The position numbers were made by a program, and so were the translations under genes. Shown here one piece after another: positions 33,056-40,746 of a stretch of 64,000 nucleotides of DNA. Each line of letters opens with the position of its first letter. Position 1 is the first letter of the stretch. A model generated the notes under the pieces. The model searched no databases. It saw only the letters and a list, made by a program, of their open reading frames with translations, and was not told the DNA's origin. This stretch comes from JAGQSZ01 sp049647585 (GTDB lineage Bacteria; Actinomycetota; Acidimicrobiia; Acidimicrobiales; Microtrichaceae): assembly GCA_049647585.1 (NCBI GenBank), contig JBARXY010000004.1, forward strand, positions 62,001 to 126,000, given 5' to 3'.

Positions 33056-33682
33056 ATGGTGACCAACTTCCCAGAACCTGTCGTGGCCTGGAGCGGCGAC
33101 ACCGACGGCGATGCGCCGTTGGTGGTCCTGCTCCATGGCCGCGGCTCCAACGAAACAGACATCATCAACCTCTCCGACCAGCTTCCCAACGGTCCGACCT
33201 ATGCGGCCGTACGGGCACCGATCGCCGAGGGAGGCGGGTTCGCATGGTTCGCGAACCGCGGCATCGGGCGCCCGGCGGCCGAGTCGCTCACCGACACGAT
33301 GGCTTGGTTCCGCACGTGGCTCGACGGCGTCGCCGGTACTACTCGGCCAGTTGTGCTCATCGGTTTCAGCGGAGGCGCTGCCTTCGCCGGCGGACTGATA
33401 CTCGACGAGCCGGATCGCTACAAGGGTGCGGCGATTCTGTACGGGACGCTGCCCTTCGAAGCCGGCGTGCCCACCACCACGGACCGTCTGTCCGGGCTGC
33501 CGGTTCTGGTCGCCCACGGCGATAGCGACATGGTCATCCCACGTGACCTACTCGATCAGACCTGGACCTACCTGGAGGTCGAGGCCGGCAGCGTGACCAC
33601 CGGCGTGCGGGACCCAGGTGGCCACGGGCTCAGCGCTGAGGTTGTGACCCAACTGCACCGTTGGCTCGCCGACCTGATCTGA
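33056..33682 (+). CDS. Phospholipase/carboxylesterase-type alpha/beta hydrolase
   Basis: 208 residues. Family marks are PLVVLLHGRGSNETD (oxyanion loop), nucleophile GFSGGAAFAGG near residue 104, VLVAHGDSDMVIPRDL with the acid Asp, and GGHGLS with the catalytic His. Resembles small carboxylesterases that act on short acyl esters. Third gene of the YceI operon. Confidence 0.88.
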   Translation: MVTNFPEPVVAWSGDTDGDAPLVVLLHGRGSNETDIINLSDQLPNGPTYAAVRAPIAEGGGFAWFANRGIGRPAAESLTDTMAWFRTWLDGVAGTTRPVVLIGFSGGAAFAGGLILDEPDRYKGAAILYGTLPFEAGVPTTTDRLSGLPVLVAHGDSDMVIPRDLLDQTWTYLEVEAGSVTTGVRDPGGHGLSAEVVTQLHRWLADLI

Positions 33683-33706
33683 ACTGGTCTGGTCCGAATC
33701 AAGTCC

Positions 33707-33734
33707 TTGACATACAACCGATTGGTTGTATGTT
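33707..33734 (+). promoter_or_regulatory. Promoter and palindromic operator of the ArsR-AHSA1 pair
   Basis: TTGACA at 33707-33712, 16-nt spacer, TATGTT at 33729-33734. A perfect palindrome spans 33710-33733, with arms ACATACAACC and GGTTGTATGT around GATT, and overlaps both hexamers. The start codon lies 6 nt after the -10, so the mRNA is probably leaderless. The inner CAACC-N4-GGTTG matches the operators at 59388 and 59433. Confidence 0.75.
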
Positions 33735-33740
33735 TTGCTC

Positions 33741-34094
33741 ATGGCCGTAGCGATGAGCGTGGACGAAGACCGGGCAGACGCCCTGTTCCATGCGCTCGCC
33801 GACCGAACGCGTCGCGACATCCTGCGTCGCGTCCTCGTCGAGGAGCACTCCGTTTCGGCGCTGGCTTCGAAGTACCCGATGTCGTTCGCATCGGTCCAGA
33901 AGCACGTTGCGGTGCTCGAAAGGGCTGGACTGCTGACCAAGCAGCGCAGTGGCCGCGAGCAACTCGCCCACGGCGAGGTCGAAACGGTGCGCTCGGTCGC
34001 CTCGATGCTCGTCGAGCTCGAGGAACTCTGGCGCGGCCGCATCGCCCGCATCGATGCGCTCATCGCAACCGACCCCCAGGAAAACCAGGAGTAG
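33741..34094 (+). CDS. ArsR-family transcriptional repressor
   Basis: 117-residue winged-helix protein: DALFHALADRTRRDILRRVLVEEHSVSALASKYPMSFASVQKHVAVLERAGLL is the classic ArsR helix-turn-helix, followed by a wing with QRSGREQL. No metal-binding Cys motif is present, so it belongs to the non-metal branch paired with AHSA1 proteins (SdpR-like). ATG 33741 suits the leaderless promoter. ATG 33753 is possible. The next gene starts 4 bp downstream. Confidence 0.9.
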   Translation: MAVAMSVDEDRADALFHALADRTRRDILRRVLVEEHSVSALASKYPMSFASVQKHVAVLERAGLLTKQRSGREQLAHGEVETVRSVASMLVELEELWRGRIARIDALIATDPQENQE

Positions 34095-34098
34095 AGCA

Positions 34099-34587
34099 AT
34101 GCCAGTAACCAACGTCACCCACGATTCCGATACCCGCACTCTGGTCATCTCGGCCGAGTTCGCCGCATCTGTTGAGCGCATCTGGCAGGTCTACGCAGAT
34201 CCGCGTCAGCTCGAAAAGGTCTTCGGTCCGCCGACCCATCCAGCGACGTTCGTCAAGCACGACCTGACTCCCGGCGGAGCCGCCCACTACTTCATGACAT
34301 CCCCGGAGGGTGAGAAATACTACGGCTGGTGGAAGGTCACCTCGGTCGACGAGCCCCGCAGTTTCACTTTCGAGGACGGCTTCGCTGCCGATGACACGTT
34401 CGCTCCCCTCGAGGACATGCCGGTGTCGAAGAACACCTATCAATTCGCGTCCACCGAAAAGGGCACCCAGGCCACCTTCACCAGCACCTACGACTCCGCC
34501 GAGGCCCTTCAGAAGGTGCTCGACATGGGAGTTGTCGAAGGGGCGACGTTGGCCATAAACCAGATAGACGTCCTCATAGCTACTTGA
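34099..34587 (+). CDS. SRPBCC/AHSA1-domain protein
   Basis: 162 residues with the AHSA1 (Aha1 C-terminal, START-like) fold: VISAEFAASVERIWQVYADPRQLEKVFGPP, GGAAHYFMTSPEGEKYYGWWKVTSVDEPRSFTFEDGF. Hydrophobic-ligand binding is expected and the ligand is unknown. CAGGAG precedes the ATG. Co-transcribed with the ArsR gene. Confidence 0.9.
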   Translation: MPVTNVTHDSDTRTLVISAEFAASVERIWQVYADPRQLEKVFGPPTHPATFVKHDLTPGGAAHYFMTSPEGEKYYGWWKVTSVDEPRSFTFEDGFAADDTFAPLEDMPVSKNTYQFASTEKGTQATFTSTYDSAEALQKVLDMGVVEGATLAINQIDVLIAT

Positions 34588-34593
34588 CCGATT

Positions 34594-34628
34594 AAGCTAT
34601 TGACAATAGCTTTTTAGCTATGAAGAAT
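34594..34628 (+). promoter_or_regulatory. Promoter with 19-bp palindrome upstream of the hydrolase-TetR operon
   Basis: Perfect palindrome AAGCTATTGACAATAGCTT (34594-34612) contains the -35 TTGACA (34600-34605). After a 17-nt spacer AAGAAT (34623-34628) is the likely -10. The half-site TAGCT is repeated again at 34615 and 34629. A downstream TetR is the natural candidate to bind here. Confidence 0.65.
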
Positions 34629-34634
34629 AGCTTT

Positions 34635-35468
34635 GTGAATTCCTCTCCGAAACCCCGGCAAAGCGAAACGCTCTACCTCGATCGACCGGATGGGAGGGTG
34701 GCCTACGACCTCTCAGGCGACGGCCCCCTCGTCATCCTTGTTCCCGGCATGGGCGACCTCCGCTCCACCTACCGTTTCCTGGCGCCGACTCTCGTCGCTG
34801 GCGGGTTCCGCGTCGCATCCATGGACCTGCGCGGTCACGGTGACAGCGACACAACTTTTGCCTCCTACGGAGATGACGAAACCGCAGGCGACATCTCTGC
34901 TCTGATCGAGGACCTGGCTGTGCCAGCGGTCGTCGTCGGCAATTCGATGGGTGCTGCCTCGGCTGCGCTCGTCGCCGCAGACCGGCCCGAACTGGTGAAC
35001 GGGCTCGTTCTGATTGGACCCTTCCTCCGCAACGGTGCGACATCGCGCCTGCAGCAGATCGGGTTCCGGCTTGCAATGACACCGCTCTGGGCCGCTGCTG
35101 TGTGGAAGGCGTATCTACCCAAGCTCTATGCCGGCCAACGGCCCACCGATTTCGAGTCCCACCGCAGCGACATGGTTGCCAGCCTTCGTCGACCCGGTTA
35201 TGCCAAGGCGTTCTCGCTGACCACACACACCAACCACGATGTCGCCGAAGCGTGCCTGGGGCGTGTGTCGACACCGGTGTTGGTCGTCATGGGCGAAGCC
35301 GATCCGGACTTTCCCGATCCCACGTCCGAAGCAGCCTGGATCGAGCAGGAACTGGACGCCCAGGTCGTCATGGTTCCCGAAGCGGGCCACTATCCACAGT
35401 CACAACGCCCCGATATCACCACCCCTGCGGTCATCGAGTTTCTCGAAGCGCTGCCACAGCATGGCTAG
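34635..35468 (+). CDS. Alpha/beta hydrolase
   Basis: 277 residues: PLVILVPGMGDLRSTYR (oxyanion loop), SMDLRGHGDSD, nucleophile VGNSMGAASAAL near residue 102, acid in VMGEADPDFPDP and catalytic His in VPEAGHYPQSQRP. Typical of a small-molecule esterase, lactonase or haloperoxidase-like enzyme. I chose GTG 34635, which lies 6 nt after the -10. The ATG at 34620 lies before the expected transcription start. The stop overlaps the TetR start by 8 bp. Confidence 0.88.
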   Translation: MNSSPKPRQSETLYLDRPDGRVAYDLSGDGPLVILVPGMGDLRSTYRFLAPTLVAGGFRVASMDLRGHGDSDTTFASYGDDETAGDISALIEDLAVPAVVVGNSMGAASAALVAADRPELVNGLVLIGPFLRNGATSRLQQIGFRLAMTPLWAAAVWKAYLPKLYAGQRPTDFESHRSDMVASLRRPGYAKAFSLTTHTNHDVAEACLGRVSTPVLVVMGEADPDFPDPTSEAAWIEQELDAQVVMVPEAGHYPQSQRPDITTPAVIEFLEALPQHG

Positions 35469-36018
35469 GGCGGGTCTGACCAGAGAACTGGTCATCGAAG
35501 AGGCCGGGCGCATGCTCGACGAGGACGGGTCCGTCCGTCTGACCCTGGCGGCTCTGGCCGGTCGACTCGGGGTCAGGCAACCGTCGCTGTACAAACACAT
35601 CGAAAGCATGGCCGACCTGCAACGCGGTATCTCGATCCGGGCGAAACTCGAACTGGCCGATGTCCTGACCGGCTCCGCGGTGGGGCGCTCTCGGGGCGAC
35701 GCCGTTATGGCAATGTCCGAGAGCTACCGCACCTGGGCCGTCGAACACCCAGACCGCTACCTCACCACCCTTGCCGCCCCCGCGCACGGAGACTCCGAGG
35801 ACGAGGAGGCATCTCTGGCCGCTACCCGCCCCGTGTTTGCGATCGTGGCCGGATTCGGACTCGACGGTGACGAGGCGATCCATGCCATCCGTTCCTGGCG
35901 CTCCATGCTCCACGGTTTCGTGGCGCTCGAAGCAGCAGGAGGGTTCGGCCTGCCAACCGATGTAGACCGAAGTTTCGAACGCCTTATCGAGGTCCTGGTG
36001 TCAGCCGTCTTCACATAG
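35461..36018 (+). CDS. TetR-family transcriptional regulator
   Basis: 185 residues. The N-terminal helix-turn-helix is LTLAALAGRLGVRQPSLYKHIESMADLQRGI (about residues 27-57). The C-terminal part has the WHG-type dimerisation pattern AIRSWRSMLHGFVALEAAGGFGLP. It is the second gene of the hydrolase operon and probably binds the 19-bp palindrome at 34594. Its end overlaps the convergent cupin gene by 8 bp. Confidence 0.88.
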   Translation: MARAGLTRELVIEEAGRMLDEDGSVRLTLAALAGRLGVRQPSLYKHIESMADLQRGISIRAKLELADVLTGSAVGRSRGDAVMAMSESYRTWAVEHPDRYLTTLAAPAHGDSEDEEASLAATRPVFAIVAGFGLDGDEAIHAIRSWRSMLHGFVALEAAGGFGLPTDVDRSFERLIEVLVSAVFT

Positions 36019-36394
36019 AAACCAGCTTTGCCGAGATGTGGTCCAAGACGGCTCCGTGGCTGACCTGCGGGCTGAACATGATGAGTTCGGCATCCTCATT
36101 GACGAGCACGCTGTGACCTGCCGGCCAGTGGAACACGTCACCGGTACCGCAGCGCTCGGTGGTCCCATCGCTGTAGTCGACGACCAGCTGACCATTGATG
36201 ACGTAGCCCCAGTGGGGTGCTTGGCACATGTCCCCATCGAGCCCGGCCAGCAACGGAGCAAGGTCAGTGCCGGCACCCATGCTCAAGTACTCGGCGCCCA
36301 TGGATCCATCGGCCGTACCGAAATCAGGTAGCTGACGGGCCACAGCTCCTGGCGCCTGGATACGGACTGGAATGTCGTTCTTGGTGATGCGCAT
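36011..36394 (-). CDS. Cupin-domain protein
   Basis: 127-residue single cupin: APHWGYVINGQLVVDYSDGTTERCGTGDVFHWPAGHSVLVNEDAELIMFSP contains the two cupin motifs with putative metal ligands. AAGGAG lies 6 nt before the ATG at 36394. The function is not predictable from sequence. Its promoter region faces the gene at 36512. Confidence 0.82.
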   Translation of the reverse strand: MRITKNDIPVRIQAPGAVARQLPDFGTADGSMGAEYLSMGAGTDLAPLLAGLDGDMCQAPHWGYVINGQLVVDYSDGTTERCGTGDVFHWPAGHSVLVNEDAELIMFSPQVSHGAVLDHISAKLVSM

Positions 36395-36496
36395 TGTTTC
36401 TCCTTGTTTTGTTGAGAATTCGGACGCTGTGTCCGCTGAACGCGCCGACCCCTTTTTGGCGAAGGTGGCGATCTACTACAAAGGCGTGAGGATCGC

Positions 36497-36511
36497 TGTC
36501 ACAATGTGACA
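36497..36511 (+). promoter_or_regulatory. 15-bp palindrome abutting the start of the 36512 gene
   Basis: TGTCACAATGTGACA is a perfect palindrome apart from its central base and ends at the base before the ATG. CACAAT inside it lies 6 nt before the start codon and could be the -10 of a leaderless promoter, which would put an operator right over the promoter. A CRP-like factor is one possible binder. Confidence 0.5.
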
Positions 36512-38563
36512 ATGACTGCTCTTGCCGCGCAGATTGAAGCGGCGATCGGACGCGGTGAATGGTCCGAGGCGCTCGAAATGCTCGACGGCGACGGCTCGGT
36601 TAGATCGGCGGCGATGCTGGAACTGCGGGCGCGGGCTGCCTACGGAGGTGGGCTCTTCGAGGCGTCGGTCGAGGCATGGGAGGACCAACACGCCCTGCTG
36701 TATGAAGCAGGCGATCGAGCCGGCGCAGCCCGCTCGGCAGCGATGGTCGCGATGTTCCTGCTGATCGACACGGGGTGGATGTCACCGGTTCGCGGGTGGA
36801 TCCAACGTGCCGAGCGGCTTCTGGAAGGCTGTGACGACAGTCCGGTGCACGCAGTAGTAGCAGCGATCCGCGGCTACGAGCGGTTCATGTGCGGCGACAT
36901 GGAGTCCGCCCGTCAGAACGCCGACTTGGCGATCGAGCTCGGACAGCGACTCGGCAGCAAAGCCGCCGAGGTCATCGGAGGCACGGCCATCGCTCGTATC
37001 ACGATTCTTGAGGGCCGGGTCGAAGAGGGTCTCGCGCAGCTCAACGAGGTCGGCGTCCGACTCATGTCAGGAGACGTCGATGCCCTCACGACCGGGATGA
37101 TGCTGTGCGAGGTGGTGTGCGCCGCGCAGGGTCTCGCGCTCTATGACGTGGCGTCCGAGTGGACCGATTCCATGGAGCTCTGGGGTCGCGGGGAGGCCTT
37201 CGGTGGGCTTCACGGGCGATGTCGAGTTCATCGGGCCGAGATATTGCGGGTGTCGGGGCCATGCTCCGCCGCCGAGGACGAAGCACTCAGGGCGTGCGAC
37301 GAACTGAGACCGTGGATGCGTCGCGAGTTCGGCTGGCCACTCGCCGAGCTCGGCAACATCCGCCTACGAAAGGGAGACCTGGACGGAGCTGAGGAAGCGT
37401 TCCTCGGCGCCCACCAACACGTCTGGTGTCCCCATCCGGGACTGGCCCTTGTCCGTCTGGCCCAAGGGCGAACCGCCGAGGCGTTGACCCTTATCAACGA
37501 CGCAGTCACCCACCCGTTCCGGAGTCCCTCCAAAGAACGGCCCCCCTTCGGCGATCTGGGCCTCGCCCCGCTGCTAGAAGCCCAGGTTGAGATCGCCGTT
37601 TCAGCGGGAGACCTCGAGTTGGCCCGATGCGCGAGCCAGAAATGTCGGGAGATCGCCGACTCGTACCACAGCCCATGGTTGGCGGCCTCGGCGTCGCTGG
37701 CCGAGGCTCGAACGGCCCTGCTCGCCGGCGACCTCGACGGTGCTGTCACGGTGAGCACCATGGCAATCGCGGGGTGGGCAGAAATCGGCGCCCCATACGA
37801 AACAGCCGTCGCCCGACTGGTGCTCGCCGAAGCCCAGGACCGGTCCGGTAGTCACGACTCTGCTCGGCTGGAGAGACAATCCGCGGCCGACGCGTTCCAG
37901 ATCTTCGGCGCATCGCTCTATGCGGCGCGAGCGCGAGAACTGCTCGACGACGGATCGTCCACCCGCAGCAGCACCGAGTTGGACCGGGCAGTCGACTTCC
38001 AGCCGGTGGCTGCGACTGCCAGGTTTCACCTTGACGGCGACAGCCGGGCAATCTCCTTCGCTGGTAAGGACGCCGCGGTCGGTGACCTCAAGGGCTTCCG
38101 CTACCTAGCCCGGCTCCTGGACCAACCAGGGCGCGAGTTCCATGTCCTCGACCTGGTTGCGGTCGAGCGTGGAACCCTGCCCACCAGCCGGGCCGACACA
38201 GGCATGCCCGCTCTTGACCAACAGGCTCGCCAGGCCTACCAGCGACGACTCGCCGACATCGATGAGGATATCGAGGAGGCACTCGAGAACAACGACGCCG
38301 ACCGCGCCGAACTCGCGCAACACGACCGGGACCACCTGATCACAGAGCTCTCACACTCTCTCGGACTGGGAGGCCGGCCACGCTCGATGGGCAGCGACTC
38401 CGAGCGCGCCCGCATGGCCGTCACTCGAGCGATCCGCTACGCCATCGAGCGTCTGAACGAGCACCATGCGGCCCTCAGCGCGCACCTGAACAACTGCATC
38501 CACACCGGCACCTACTGCTGTTACCGCCCTGACCCGACGGCGAAATTCATCTGGTCGATCTGA
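36512..38563 (+). CDS. Large TPR-like protein with the C-terminal domain of AAA/LuxR signalling ATPases
   Basis: 683 residues, mostly Ala-rich helical pairs that look like tetratricopeptide repeats (about 1-480). The C-terminal 190 residues start with RFHLDGDSRAISFAGKDAAVGDLKGFRYLARLL and end with AIRYAIERLNEHHAALSAHLNNCIHTGTYCCYRPDP, a module I associate with the C-termini of actinobacterial AAA-ATPase/LuxR-like regulators. Neither an ATPase nor a helix-turn-helix domain is visible. It may be a stand-alone signalling scaffold, or a truncated relative. Start is ATG 36512. GTG 36506 is in frame. Confidence 0.75.
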   Translation: MTALAAQIEAAIGRGEWSEALEMLDGDGSVRSAAMLELRARAAYGGGLFEASVEAWEDQHALLYEAGDRAGAARSAAMVAMFLLIDTGWMSPVRGWIQRAERLLEGCDDSPVHAVVAAIRGYERFMCGDMESARQNADLAIELGQRLGSKAAEVIGGTAIARITILEGRVEEGLAQLNEVGVRLMSGDVDALTTGMMLCEVVCAAQGLALYDVASEWTDSMELWGRGEAFGGLHGRCRVHRAEILRVSGPCSAAEDEALRACDELRPWMRREFGWPLAELGNIRLRKGDLDGAEEAFLGAHQHVWCPHPGLALVRLAQGRTAEALTLINDAVTHPFRSPSKERPPFGDLGLAPLLEAQVEIAVSAGDLELARCASQKCREIADSYHSPWLAASASLAEARTALLAGDLDGAVTVSTMAIAGWAEIGAPYETAVARLVLAEAQDRSGSHDSARLERQSAADAFQIFGASLYAARARELLDDGSSTRSSTELDRAVDFQPVAATARFHLDGDSRAISFAGKDAAVGDLKGFRYLARLLDQPGREFHVLDLVAVERGTLPTSRADTGMPALDQQARQAYQRRLADIDEDIEEALENNDADRAELAQHDRDHLITELSHSLGLGGRPRSMGSDSERARMAVTRAIRYAIERLNEHHAALSAHLNNCIHTGTYCCYRPDPTAKFIWSI

Positions 38564-38593
38564 GCCAGACCTGGCACTTCCCACGGTCTCGCG

Positions 38594-39730
38594 TCAGCTG
38601 TCGATATCCCCTCGACGAGTCATCGCGGGAGCGGTGTCGCCCGTCGGCTCAGCAATTGAGGCAGGCGCCCAGGACGAACGGCCGGGATGGTCGAGTGGCA
38701 GTGGGAGCGACTCCGCCTGTCGGGTCGCTGCCGAGCTGTACAGGGCAGTGACCAACTCGAGGGTGGAAGCGGCGTCAGCGAGCGTGACCGGAAACTCGCC
38801 GTCGGGCAGAGCGTCGACGAAGGCCTGGAACTGACCGGTGTAGAGCTGTGGTCCGTCGACCAGGTTCCGCCATACCTCCTCGGCTCTGGTCCTGGCGTCT
38901 TCGTCGCGGAACTCGAACTTCCAAGGTCCCTTCGCCGGGTCGTACGCCTCGGTCGACGACTCGATCGTCACGTGCTCGAAGTGCCACACGAGCCGGGACG
39001 ACTCGGTGGCCGCCCCGGTCGTCGCATTCATGGTCACCAGCCCGCCATCCGCGGTGCGACCGATCGCCACTGCGCAGTCCTCGGCCTCAGTTTCGTTGAC
39101 CCGTGTCGCTGTGCGGGCGACGACCTCGACGAGCGGACCGCCGATCCAGGTGAGCAGGTCGTGCAGGTGGATGGCGTGGTTGACGAGCGTGCCGCCCAGC
39201 GCACCCTCCCATGTGCCCCGCCACGGAGCCTCGTCGTAGTGCTCCTTGTCGCGTCGCCACCAAGTCGACGACGACGCCGTATACAACCGGCCGGTGACGC
39301 CAGCCTCGACCAGCGCGCGGGCTCGGGTCGCACCGGAACCAAACCGGTATTGCTGGATGGGCATCAGTCGGGCACCCGATGTTGCGACGGCAAGAGCAGT
39401 GGCGTCTGCCAGGCGATCGGTTGCCGCCACCGAGGCAACCAGCGGCTTCTCACAGACGACGTGCACGCCTGCCTGCAGACAACGCACGATCTGCTCCTCG
39501 TGTAGGCCCGGCGGGGTGCAAAGATCGACGACGTCGACACCGAAATCGAGCAGTTCGTCGAGCGACGCGAACGCCGGCAAACTCCAGTCGCGAGCAGCTT
39601 GGTCCCGACGATCGGGATCGGTCTCGACGATGGCTACCGCGTCCGCTCCGGCAACCTCGAGCCAGCACAGCAGGTGGTACTGACCGACACCCATGCCAAC
39701 GACGCCTACTCGCATGGCCTTGGAGCTCAT
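38594..39730 (-). CDS. Gfo/Idh/MocA-family NAD(P)-dependent dehydrogenase
   Basis: 378 residues. Rossmann motif VGVVGMGVGQYHLLCW at the N-terminus, then VDLCTPPGLHEEQIVRCLQAGVHVVCEKPLV with the EKP catalytic lysine near residue 95. A second domain has NHAIHLHDLLTWIGG, which supplies the conserved His. Members oxidise or reduce sugars, inositols or sugar acids. ATG 39730 overlaps the upstream stop as ATGA. Last gene of the LacI-regulated operon. Confidence 0.9.
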   Translation of the reverse strand: MSSKAMRVGVVGMGVGQYHLLCWLEVAGADAVAIVETDPDRRDQAARDWSLPAFASLDELLDFGVDVVDLCTPPGLHEEQIVRCLQAGVHVVCEKPLVASVAATDRLADATALAVATSGARLMPIQQYRFGSGATRARALVEAGVTGRLYTASSSTWWRRDKEHYDEAPWRGTWEGALGGTLVNHAIHLHDLLTWIGGPLVEVVARTATRVNETEAEDCAVAIGRTADGGLVTMNATTGAATESSRLVWHFEHVTIESSTEAYDPAKGPWKFEFRDEDARTRAEEVWRNLVDGPQLYTGQFQAFVDALPDGEFPVTLADAASTLELVTALYSSAATRQAESLPLPLDHPGRSSWAPASIAEPTGDTAPAMTRRGDIDS

Positions 39731-40746
39731 GGCGTCCCCCACGGCTCGGCTGCTTCCTGGGCGCGCAGGGTCAGGTCGCAGACGCTCAGCACGTGGTCCT
39801 GGGTCATAAGACGTTCGCCGTTGTCGGCCATGTCGGCGATGAGGTCCTCCGCCCAGCGGATCTCGTCACCGGAAACGTCGACCCGACGGACCCCTTCATG
39901 ATCGGTGATGATCAGGTGCTCGCCGCCCTCGGCACCGGCAACGTCGACGTTGGCGCGCACCTCTATGGTCCCGTCGGTGCCAACGATTACCAGGCGGACG
40001 TCCCCCCATGTTGGAAGGCCACGGGGCGAGAGCAGATCGACCCGGTGCTCGCCCACCGCTTCGGCACCGAGGAGGGTCATCGAGCCGATGTCCTGCATCC
40101 CCGGACGGTCAGGGCAGGCGACATTGCCGACCCGCGATGCCGCGACCTCGACTCCGCCGCCCGGCTTGTCTTCACCACAGATGGCAAGGAACTGATCGGC
40201 CTGGTGCGAGGCCAGGTCTACAAGGATTCCACCGCTGCGGACGGGGTCCCAGAACCAGTCGGGACGCTGCTCCGCCGCCAGGGTGTGAGGCCCTGTTCCG
40301 GTGACGTGCACGACACGACCAACGGCTCCGGCCCGCGCCATGTCAACGGCCCTGGCGATCGCCCGGTTCTCGAACCGCTCGCTGAACAGGACCGTCCAGG
40401 GGCGGCCGGGCCGATCGGCAATTAGCTCGCGGATCCGGGTCAGAGCAGCCCGGGTGGTGACGCCGGGCTTCGCGCTGAGCACGTGCTTGCCTGCCTCGAT
40501 CGCCGCGATGGCAACCTCTGCCCGCTCGTCGGGGACGCCGACGGTGACCACCAGGTCGATGTCGTCGTCGAGAAGTATCTCGTCGAGTGTGGCGGCCTTG
40601 GAGTCGCTCTGCCATCCGGCGTAACCGGCAATGAGATCACCCGAATCGGTGTGGCAAACGGCTCGGGCACCGGCGTCAACCAGGCCCGCGACGATTGAGA
40701 ACAGGTGCAGGTGATCGGCACCCACCACGGCGAACCCGACGGTCAC
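39727..40746 (-). CDS. Gfo/Idh/MocA-family oxidoreductase
   Basis: 339 residues. N-terminal VTVGFAVVGADHLHLFSIV, DLVVTVGVPDERAEVAIAAIEAGKHVLSAKPGV, where SAKP replaces the usual EKP but keeps the lysine. The C-terminal domain has SGGILVDLASHQADQFLAICG with the expected His. Distinct from its neighbour and possibly acting on the next oxidation state of the same product. GTG 40746 overlaps the lipoprotein gene stop as GTGA, which fixes the start. Confidence 0.88.
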   Translation of the reverse strand: MTVGFAVVGADHLHLFSIVAGLVDAGARAVCHTDSGDLIAGYAGWQSDSKAATLDEILLDDDIDLVVTVGVPDERAEVAIAAIEAGKHVLSAKPGVTTRAALTRIRELIADRPGRPWTVLFSERFENRAIARAVDMARAGAVGRVVHVTGTGPHTLAAEQRPDWFWDPVRSGGILVDLASHQADQFLAICGEDKPGGGVEVAASRVGNVACPDRPGMQDIGSMTLLGAEAVGEHRVDLLSPRGLPTWGDVRLVIVGTDGTIEVRANVDVAGAEGGEHLIITDHEGVRRVDVSGDEIRWAEDLIADMADNGERLMTQDHVLSVCDLTLRAQEAAEPWGTP

